Assembly (NCBI GenBank): GCA_013695905.1
Contig: JACCZQ010000437.1
Span: 1-6,811 of the forward strand
Origin: Chthoniobacterales bacterium
Lineage (GTDB): Bacteria > Verrucomicrobiota > Verrucomicrobiia > Chthoniobacterales > UBA10450
DNA length: 6,811 nt
Direction of reading: 5' to 3'
In this document: positions 1 through 4,459 of the stretch, in pieces
Layout of the letters: the number at the start of each line of letters is the position of its first letter
Numbering within the stretch: the first letter of the stretch is position 1
Position numbers and translations under genes: made by a program
Notes under the pieces: generated by a model
What the model was told of the DNA's origin: nothing
Databases searched by the model: none
Seen by the model: the letters and a program-made list of their open reading frames with translations, nothing else

Positions 1-152
1 CCGCACCCGGTGACCGACTTACTAAATAACTTGTAGCTGCAGCGGCCCTCGACGTGGCGCTACTTCCGCCGGTTCTCACGTTAGCCCCCAGCTCGTGGCA
101 CAGCCGTTGCTTATATGAATTATAGAAACAGCAGTCAATGCACGATTCCGCC

Positions 153-695
153 ATGAAAAAGACTCTCCTCCTCCTCACCGCGATTCTCGCTCTCTCCTCC
201 GCGAGCTCATTCGCCGATGCTCTCCTCCTGACGGTGAAAGCCACCCCCTACGACCGCCAAATGACGCCGATCCGTCCGGTGCTCACCGCCCCCGCCGCCT
301 CGAGCGACCGCACCTCCCTGGCCGTCGTGAACGAGTGGATGACCGACCTCCGCGAGATTCCCTACCAGTATCACCTGGTTTGGAAGACACCGTCCGAAGT
401 CGAAGCCCGTGAGCCCGCCGATTGCAAAGGCAAAGCCGTCGCACTCTACCGCCGCATGAAGGCAAACGGCGCCACGAACGTGCGCCTCGTCATCGGCAAA
501 CGTGCCCCCGCCAGCCGCATGACCCACGCCTGGCTGGAATGGCAGACCGCCAGCGGCAGCTACGTCCTCGACCCCACCTTCAACTACAGCGCCACCCGCA
601 CCGAGAAGGTCGGGAAACGCTCCTACGTCCCTCTCTACGCCTACGCCGGGGCGAAGAAATTCCGCGCCGCCGGAACCCTCGTGGCGCAGAACTGA
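153..695 (+). CDS. Secreted transglutaminase-like cysteine protein
   Basis: I infer an exported protein of 180 aa with a transglutaminase/cysteine-protease-like fold. The ATG at 153 begins MKKTLLLL, a lysine-rich n-region and hydrophobic core with likely cleavage after SSFA (about residue 22). An in-frame ATG at 138 adds five residues before the signal peptide and is less likely; neither start has a clear Shine-Dalgarno site. The three catalytic positions of the family are visible in order: Cys91 in a DCKGKA context, His125 in THAWLEW, and Asp140 in YVLDPTF. The C-terminal segment with LYAYAGAKKFRA resembles the end of such domains. It is a stand-alone domain and the substrate cannot be told. 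The 1-152 leader has an AT-rich pocket at 108-130 but no convincing -35/-10 pair. The gene ends just before a strong terminator, so it is probably monocistronic at its 3' end. Confidence 0.72.
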   Translation: MKKTLLLLTAILALSSASSFADALLLTVKATPYDRQMTPIRPVLTAPAASSDRTSLAVVNEWMTDLREIPYQYHLVWKTPSEVEAREPADCKGKAVALYRRMKANGATNVRLVIGKRAPASRMTHAWLEWQTASGSYVLDPTFNYSATRTEKVGKRSYVPLYAYAGAKKFRAAGTLVAQN

Positions 696-719
696 TCCGC
701 CCAAACCTTCCGCTGACAC

Positions 720-750
720 AAAGGGGCCGGCTTTCGAGCCGGCCTTTTTG
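720..750 (+). terminator. Rho-independent terminator
   Basis: An 8-bp GC-rich stem (GGCCGGCT at 725-732, AGCCGGCC at 737-744) closes a TTCG tetraloop and is followed by TTTTTGTTTTT (745-755). The preceding A/G run can extend the stem by pairing with the T-tract. It lies 25 nt after the stop of the transglutaminase-like gene and should end its transcript, separating it from the lipoprotein gene. Confidence 0.88.
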
Positions 751-820
751 TTTTTCCTGGAACGCGGCGCGCGTGAGATGTCGTTGCAGGTTTCCGCCGG
801 GGCGCGTATTCCTTCCCCGC

Positions 821-1198
821 TTGATCACGCCCGCTCGCCTGCTGCTCCTCATCGCCGCCCTGTGTCTCTGCGCCTGCGCCACCACCGGCCGGCCGACAGA
901 GAACCGGCTCGTCGGCAAATGGCGCTACGAGCAGGGGGAGCAATCCGCCGAGTACGTCTTTTCAAAGGACCGCACCTTCACCGGCCACGTCTCGTCCGGC
1001 CGCAGAGTCGTCGCCGATTTCACCGGCCGCTGGTCTCTCGCAGCGGACGCCATTCTCTACGAGTACGTCAGCGACCGGAAAGGCAGCATCCCACCGGGAA
1101 CGCGCGACCGCGACCGCCTCGTGAGCGTCACGCCCGGTTTCTACATCATAGAAGCCCGCGACGGCAGCCAAAGAAAATACGCGCGGGTGCGCGAGTAG
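821..1198 (+). CDS. Small lipoprotein with lipocalin-like domain
   Basis: I read this as a hypothetical lipoprotein of about 125 aa. From a TTG at 821 it starts MITPARLLLLIAALCLCAC: a positively charged n-region, a hydrophobic core and a lipobox LCAC, with Cys19 as the lipidation site. The Cys at lipobox position -2 is unusual. The mature part contains LVGKWRYE near residue 30 and a repeat of the pattern in FTGRWSL, with alternating beta-strand character, which is typical of small lipocalin-like domains that open with a G-x-W motif. The start is uncertain: there is no in-frame ATG near the signal peptide and no good ribosome site. A GTG at 773 would add 16 residues rich in Arg and Cys. The reading frame extends far upstream into the previous gene, but that part is a shadow. 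Function is unknown. Its stop lies 9 bp before the first tRNA-derived repeat. Confidence 0.6.
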   Translation: MITPARLLLLIAALCLCACATTGRPTENRLVGKWRYEQGEQSAEYVFSKDRTFTGHVSSGRRVVADFTGRWSLAADAILYEYVSDRKGSIPPGTRDRDRLVSVTPGFYIIEARDGSQRKYARVRE

Positions 1199-1206
1199 CG
1201 AAACTC

Positions 1207-1262
1207 GTGGGTCGGGTCGGACTCGAACCCACAACCAACCCCGAAAGCTTTCGGGGCTGCTC
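1207..1262 (-). repeat. tRNA-Lys 3'-half pseudogene repeat, copy A
   Basis: Read on the - strand, this copy contains the GAGCAGC end of the D-arm, a perfect 18-bp palindrome CCCCGAAAGCTTTCGGGG (1239-1256) in place of the anticodon arm, then the variable region, T-arm and acceptor 3' strand of tRNA-Lys. The T-stem carries one substitution (1218) that breaks a G-C pair present in the intact tRNA. The 5' acceptor strand and most of the D-arm are absent, so it cannot form a tRNA. It begins 1 nt after the GIY-YIG stop. Its palindrome could act as a weak terminator for both converging genes, but no long T-tract follows on either strand. Confidence 0.8.
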
Positions 1263-1263
1263 G

Positions 1264-1518
1264 TCAGGATTGGGAAGCGGCCGAGAGAAGGTAGATTGCC
1301 AGAGCTGGGTTTTTCTTTCGCTTCAGTTCTCGTTCGAGGCGGCGTGCATCTGCGATGCACGGGAGCATTGCGCTGGCGACGAGTTCCAGATCCGAGCCGA
1401 GACGTGCAGTCGTGTGCGTGCCGCCGTGGCGGTGTTCGCGCAGCCGTCGCTCCAGATTTTCCGTTGACCCGATGTAATGGCGGCCCGTCGAGCCACGCAA
1501 GATGTAAACCCAAGCCAT
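1264..1518 (-). CDS. GIY-YIG nuclease domain protein, 84 aa
   Basis: This is a single-domain GIY-YIG endonuclease-like protein. The first motif is WVYILRG (residues 3-9, with VYI for GIY). The second is HYIGST (14-19). A helix ERRLREH follows (23-29) with the conserved Arg and His. The predicted metal-binding Glu is Glu62 in ARRLERELKRKKN, followed by Asn70. The length is close to that of the small UPF0213/YhbQ-type family, which has no added DNA-binding domain. I chose the ATG at 1518. The frame stays open upstream to a TTG inside the tRNA-derived repeat, but those 12 residues are simply translated tRNA 3' end. No Shine-Dalgarno site is visible. The gene is squeezed between repeat copies B and A and lies downstream of tRNA-Lys on the same strand, so read-through from the tRNA is possible. 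All catalytic residues seem present; the biological target is unknown. Confidence 0.85.
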   Translation of the reverse strand: MAWVYILRGSTGRHYIGSTENLERRLREHRHGGTHTTARLGSDLELVASAMLPCIADARRLERELKRKKNPALAIYLLSAASQS

Positions 1519-1526
1519 ACGGAAGA

Positions 1527-1589
1527 GTGGGTCGGGTGGGACTCGAACCCACAACCAACCCCGAAAGCTTTCGGGGCTGCTCTGCCATT
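1527..1589 (-). repeat. tRNA-Lys 3'-half pseudogene repeat, copy B
   Basis: On the - strand this has a degenerate D-loop remnant (AATGGCAGAGC, against AATGGTAGAGC in the tRNA), the palindrome CCCCGAAAGCTTTCGGGG (1559-1576) where the anticodon arm should be, and then 33 bp identical to the variable region, T-arm and acceptor 3' strand of the intact tRNA-Lys (1606-1638). Homology stops at about 1589, so the 5' acceptor strand is missing. It lies 17 bp from the end of the true tRNA and 8 bp before the GIY-YIG start codon. Confidence 0.8.
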
Positions 1590-1606
1590 TGCGGGGGTGA
1601 AAGTCG

Positions 1607-1678
1607 TGGGTCGGGTGGGACTCGAACCCACAACCAACGCCTTAAAAGGGCGCTGCTCTACCATTGAGCTACCAACCC
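1607..1678 (-). tRNA. tRNA-Lys (anticodon UUU)
   Basis: A complete 72-nt cloverleaf can be drawn on the - strand. Acceptor GGGTTGG pairs with CCGACCC (one G-T wobble). D-stem GCTC/GAGC encloses AATGGTA. Anticodon stem GCGCC/GGCGT encloses CTTTTAA, placing UUU at positions 34-36 after U33. The variable region is five nt (TGGTT), T-stem GTGGG/CCCAC encloses TTCGAGT, and the discriminator is A. The 3' CCA is not encoded: the genomic sequence after the discriminator is CGA, so it must be added by nucleotidyltransferase. It is preceded on its own strand by two 85-bp repeats carrying its 5' half and followed by copies of its 3' half. The nearest upstream gene on that strand is the HAD hydrolase, which may share a transcript with it. 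Confidence 0.96.
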
Positions 1679-1680
1679 GC

Positions 1681-1765
1681 AGCGGTCTCAGAGATAGCAG
1701 TGATCGGGCCGACAACCAACCCCGAAAGCGTTCGGGGCTGCTCTACCATTGAGCTACCAACCCGC
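1681..1765 (-). repeat. 85-bp tandem repeat with tRNA-Lys 5' half, unit 1
   Basis: On the - strand the unit opens with 29 bp (1737-1765) identical to the 5' flank, acceptor strand and D-arm of the adjacent tRNA-Lys (1652-1680). It continues into CCCCGAACGCTTTCGGGG (1720-1737), a 7-bp stem with a 4-nt loop, in place of the anticodon arm. After TTGGTTGT it loses tRNA character: the expected T-arm position reads GTCGGCCCGATCACTGC, possibly a decayed T-arm with a broken stem. It cannot fold as a functional tRNA. It differs from the next unit at one base (G1693 against A1778). Confidence 0.85.
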
Positions 1766-1850
1766 AGCGGTCTCAGAAATAGCAGTGATCGGGCCGACAA
1801 CCAACCCCGAAAGCGTTCGGGGCTGCTCTACCATTGAGCTACCAACCCGC
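1766..1850 (-). repeat. 85-bp tandem repeat with tRNA-Lys 5' half, unit 2
   Basis: This is an 84/85 identical neighbour of the preceding unit, with its hairpin at 1805-1822. The 85-bp periodicity continues into the 5' half of the true tRNA-Lys, so the repeat tract as a whole runs from 1652 to 1850 (about 2.3 units). Such high identity in a non-coding tract suggests recent duplication or ongoing gene conversion. The last 26 bp before the HAD stop codon (1851-1875) hold no recognisable feature. Confidence 0.85.
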
Positions 1851-1875
1851 CGAAGAGCTTCCGTTTTAGTCCAGT

Positions 1876-2550
1876 TCAACCGGGGGCGCAAGCTGTCACC
1901 ACATCGCGCAGCGAGTTCGCTGGCCGCTCCAGTTTGAAAACGCGGAGCCCGGCCGCCGCTGCTCCGGCCCAATCGTTTTGCGGATCATCGCCGACGTGCA
2001 GCGCGGCAGCTGCGGGAACGACGGCGAGTTCACACGCGCGCTCGAAGATGAACGGGTCCGGCTTATCCGCGCCGATCTCGCTGGAGATCGCCACCACCTG
2101 GAAAAATTTCGAGATGCCGAGCTGCTCCAGGATCATGCGGAGCCGGCCGTCGAAATTCGAGATGACGCCGAGCTGATACTGCGGCGCAAGTTGCTCCAGC
2201 ACTTCCATCACATCCGGGAACAGCTCCCACACTCCGGCCTCAGCGAAGTGCGAATACGCCGCTTCGAAAAACGCATCGCGGTCGAGATCTTGTGTCGCGG
2301 ATGCGACTTCGTTCATGACGCGATCAACGAGTTCACGCCACCAGCCTTTGTCGTCATCTTCGCGCGGAACTCGCGTTGTCTCGCGGGGCGGCATGGCTTT
2401 CCACGCTGCGCCGAAAGCGCGGTCAATGGCGCGGGGTTCAAGCTCCAGCCCCACGTCGCGTGCGGCGACGCAGTAGTGGTGCCCCACTCCTTTCGGGAGG
2501 TGGAAGAGCGTGCCGGCGGCATCGAAAAATATCGCGCGAAGTGGAGGCAT
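1876..2550 (-). CDS. HAD-superfamily hydrolase (REG-2/HDHD3-like)
   Basis: A 224-aa haloacid dehalogenase superfamily protein, subfamily I, with a helical cap between motifs I and II. Motif I is FFDAAGTLF with nucleophile Asp10. Motif II is Ser131 in VISNFD. Motif III is Lys163 in ADKPDP. Motif IV is HVGDDPQND with Asp188/Asp189 and Asp193. The second Asp of the usual DxD pair is replaced by Ala12. REG-2/HDHD3-like members also show a non-standard residue there, so the gene is not necessarily broken, but classical phosphatase chemistry using that Asp as acid/base is doubtful. Length is normal for the group. The ATG at 2550 is the natural start, directly before the first strand and motif I, with no visible Shine-Dalgarno site. 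Substrate unknown. It is divergent from the hemolysin III-like gene and lies upstream of the tRNA-Lys region on the same strand. Confidence 0.85.
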   Translation of the reverse strand: MPPLRAIFFDAAGTLFHLPKGVGHHYCVAARDVGLELEPRAIDRAFGAAWKAMPPRETTRVPREDDDKGWWRELVDRVMNEVASATQDLDRDAFFEAAYSHFAEAGVWELFPDVMEVLEQLAPQYQLGVISNFDGRLRMILEQLGISKFFQVVAISSEIGADKPDPFIFERACELAVVPAAAALHVGDDPQNDWAGAAAAGLRVFKLERPANSLRDVVTACAPG

Positions 2551-2615
2551 GGTGCGTTGCCACTACGTTCGCGGCGGGGGAACGCAGCGGCCTTGCCGGA
2601 AATCTCGGGCGCACG

Positions 2616-2645
2616 GTGACGTTCTGCTTCCCGTCGCGTCATAAC
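2616..2645 (+). promoter_or_regulatory. Weak candidate sigma-70-type promoter
   Basis: In the 115-bp divergent intergenic region, GTGACG (2616-2621) and CATAAC (2640-2645), 18 nt apart, each match four of six bases of the -35 and -10 consensus. A start near 2652 would give an almost leaderless transcript for a GTG start at 2654 or a short leader for the ATG at 2666. This is weak in a GC-rich genome. Confidence 0.2.
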
Positions 2646-2665
2646 TTCGTATTGTGCTGCCGCTT

Positions 2666-3340
2666 ATGGATGTGGTCGAAGATTTGCGCGCCAGTGGGAA
2701 GTGGACGCAGTCCTTCGGCGAAGAGATGGCGAACAGCATCAGCCACGGGCTGGGGTTGGTTGGGGCGGCGATCGGTGCGCCGGTGCTGCTCTGGGCGGCG
2801 TGGATGCGCGAGAACATTCCTTTTGTCATCGGTGCGGCGATCTTCGCAGCGACGACGTTGTTGCTCTACCTCGGTTCGACGCTTTACCACGCGTGGCCGC
2901 GGACGCGCTTCAAGCATGCGCTGCAGGTGCTGGATCACTCCGCGATTTTTCTGTTGATCGCCGGCACTTACACGCCGTTTGCGCTCGGCCCGCTGCGAGG
3001 ACCCTGGGGCTGGAGCATTCTCGTGGTGATCTGGGGCCTCGCGCTGTGCGGCGTTTTCCTCAAAACAAAAAGAGGCGTGCTGCACCGGCCGAAGCTGGCG
3101 CTCGGCCTTTACCTCGCGATGGGTTGGCTGGCGGTGTTCATGTTTCCCCCGCTCTCGATGGTGGTGCCGCTTTCCACGATTCTGTGGCTGGCCGGTGGAG
3201 GAATTGCCTACATGCTGGGCATTATTTTTTTCCTGCGGGAGCACGTGCGGTATAACCATTTTGTCTGGCACGTGTTTGTGCTCAGCGGAACGCTCTGCCA
3301 TTACGTGGCGGTAATCACCTACGCCACGGAAGGCGCCTAA
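2666..3340 (+). CDS. Hemolysin III / PAQR-family membrane protein
   Basis: A 224-aa integral inner-membrane protein with about seven hydrophobic segments, of the hemolysin III (YqfA/TrhA) branch of the PAQR family. Diagnostic motifs appear in the usual order: E20-MANSISH-27 before the first membrane helix, STLYH (71-75), LDHSAIFLLIAGTYTPF (89-105), and the C-terminal HFVWH (198-202) followed by CHYVAV. His75, Asp90, His198 and His202 match the metal-binding positions known in PAQR proteins. Despite the name, most members are not shown to be cytolysins; a membrane hydrolase or membrane-homeostasis role is more likely. I chose the ATG at 2666; an in-frame GTG at 2654 would add four residues. 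It is first of a + strand cluster, with the next start only 3 nt after its stop. Confidence 0.9.
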   Translation: MDVVEDLRASGKWTQSFGEEMANSISHGLGLVGAAIGAPVLLWAAWMRENIPFVIGAAIFAATTLLLYLGSTLYHAWPRTRFKHALQVLDHSAIFLLIAGTYTPFALGPLRGPWGWSILVVIWGLALCGVFLKTKRGVLHRPKLALGLYLAMGWLAVFMFPPLSMVVPLSTILWLAGGGIAYMLGIIFFLREHVRYNHFVWHVFVLSGTLCHYVAVITYATEGA

Positions 3341-3343
3341 CGA

Positions 3344-4459
3344 ATGCTGTCGACCGAGCATAACGATCCAAGCAACGAGAAGATCCTCGCCATCGCGGAG
3401 GACAAGATTGAAGGCTTCGTCCGCGAGCCTTTTGCGGAAATCGCCACCCGCTCAGGCGTGGAGGTGGAGGTGGTGATGGCGCGCATCGCCGCGATGTTGC
3501 GCGCAGGAACAGTGCGACGTGTGCGGCAGACGCTGTTGGCGACGAATCTCGCGGACGGTGCGCTGGTGGCTTGGAAGGTGGCGCCGGAACGGATCGACGC
3601 GGCGTTCGATTACATGTCGCAGCAGGATCCGTTTTCGGGTCACGTCGTGCTGCGCTCCACCGACACCGTAACGGCGGGATCGGAATACAAGCTCTGGACG
3701 ACTCTGAAGGTGCCGCACGGCTTCTCGTTGCAGAAGCATGGAGAAATCCTTGCCGAACGTGTCGGGGCGGATCACTTCCGGCTGATGCCGGCGAAAGGAA
3801 TCTTCACCCTCGGCGTCGGCCATGTGCGGCGGAAGACCATCGAGCCCGGCATTAAAGCCGACACACCCGCGCAAATGAACGCGGTGCAGGTGGTCGCCGT
3901 GAGCGATCGCGAGTGGCAGGTGCTGCTCACGTTGAAGCGGGAGTTCCCGCCGGAAGAAATTCAGCCGTCACCGTGGCGCGCGCGAGCTGCCGAAGCTGGT
4001 GTGCCGTATGAGGAATTCTGCGCCATCGCGGAGGAGCTGAACGGGCGGAAAATTATCGGGAGGTTCTCCACGTTCCTCGAGCACGTGAAGCCTTCCGCCA
4101 CCGGCGTGCGCGTGACGCGGTTTAACGCGCTCTTCCACTGGGCGGTGCCTCCCGGTCGGGAAGTGGAAGCCGGCGGCGAGGTGGGGCGGCATCACATTCT
4201 CACCCACTGCTATTGGCGCGAGGCGGGTCCGGAATTCAAGAACGTCAATATCATGGCGGTCGCTCACGGCACGGACAAACAGCTCCTGCTCGAGCACAAA
4301 CGCGCGATCGACGAGCACCTCGCCACGTGCGGAATTCCTGTCGATTACACAAACGTGTTCTGGGGCGGCCGGAGCGAAATCAAGCCGTCGGAGATTTCGC
4401 CGCTTGTCTATCGCGAGTGGCTCGCGCGGATGTCGGCGCCAGCAGCAGACCGGCGATGA
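3344..4459 (+). CDS. Tandem Lrp/AsnC-type siroheme decarboxylase-like protein (AhbA/AhbB/NirDL-like)
   Basis: A 371-aa protein made of two copies of the AhbA/AhbB (NirD/L/G/H) unit. Each copy has a winged-helix segment followed by an AsnC-like alpha/beta domain. Copy 1: winged helix at about 10-62, then a beta region with H100-x3-R104 and YKLWTTL (115-121), matching the family pattern H-N-Y-x-R then YNLWFTL. Copy 2: helix region at about 185-245 with IIGRFSTFLEH (237-247), then THCYWR with H288-x3-R292 and VNIMAVAHG (301-309). In characterised members these units decarboxylate siroheme to didecarboxysiroheme for alternative heme or heme d1 synthesis. No other ahb or nir gene is in view, so the role here is inference; automated pipelines may call it an Lrp regulator. 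GGAAGG (3328-3333) is a good ribosome site. It overlaps trpD by 4 nt (ATGA), implying translational coupling. Confidence 0.72.
   Translation: MLSTEHNDPSNEKILAIAEDKIEGFVREPFAEIATRSGVEVEVVMARIAAMLRAGTVRRVRQTLLATNLADGALVAWKVAPERIDAAFDYMSQQDPFSGHVVLRSTDTVTAGSEYKLWTTLKVPHGFSLQKHGEILAERVGADHFRLMPAKGIFTLGVGHVRRKTIEPGIKADTPAQMNAVQVVAVSDREWQVLLTLKREFPPEEIQPSPWRARAAEAGVPYEEFCAIAEELNGRKIIGRFSTFLEHVKPSATGVRVTRFNALFHWAVPPGREVEAGGEVGRHHILTHCYWREAGPEFKNVNIMAVAHGTDKQLLLEHKRAIDEHLATCGIPVDYTNVFWGGRSEIKPSEISPLVYREWLARMSAPAADRR

Larger units (their letters stand above)
1207..1582 (-). mobile_element. Putative GIY-YIG cassette bounded by tRNA-derived direct repeats
   Basis: Two direct repeats, 1207-1262 and 1527-1582, are identical at 55 of 56 positions (C at 1218, G at 1538). 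They enclose 264 bp almost wholly occupied by a GIY-YIG nuclease gene: the ATG lies 8 nt after the upstream repeat and the stop 1 nt before the downstream repeat. The repeats carry the 3' half of the nearby tRNA-Lys gene. One repeat plus the gene is a 320-bp unit. GIY-YIG domains occur in homing endonucleases and tRNA genes are common integration targets, so a minimal mobile cassette is a reasonable inference. No integrase, transposase or intron core is visible, and movement is unproven. Confidence 0.4.

Noticed and set aside
22..84. Possible integron attC-like site (TAAC at 27-30 facing GTTA at 80-83, with inner GCGG/CCGC pairing).
   Set aside because: The outer boxes pair at only four bases, neither matches the RYYYAAC/GTTRRRY consensus fully, the inner arms pair poorly, and no second attC or integrase is seen after the downstream gene.
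422..820. N-terminal extension of the lipoprotein frame back to 422.
   Set aside because: It overlaps the transglutaminase-like gene and the terminator in another frame, is Arg/Pro-rich shadow sequence, and would bury the signal peptide.
1207..1582. Group I intron with GIY-YIG homing endonuclease interrupting a tRNA.
   Set aside because: The 264 bp between the repeats are almost wholly coding, leaving no room for an intron core, and the flanking tRNA pieces are direct repeats of the same 3' half rather than two exons.
1608..1715. Minus-strand open frames with SSMVEQ and VVGSSPTRPT.
   Set aside because: Sense-strand translation of tRNA-Lys and its repeats; not protein-coding.
1207..1850. CRISPR array, because of several similar repeats.
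   Set aside because: Spacing is irregular, one tandem pair is contiguous without spacers, the repeats are recognisable tRNA pieces, and no cas gene is present.
1681..1850. Two additional functional tRNA genes in the tandem units.
   Set aside because: The anticodon arm would be a 7-bp stem with a 4-nt loop, the T-stem is broken, and no matching acceptor 3' strand is present.
1477..1937. Plus-strand open frames giving peptides such as VGRVGLEPTTN and STIELPTR.
   Set aside because: These are the well-known artefact of translating the antisense strand of tRNA genes; here they arise from tRNA-Lys and its partial copies.
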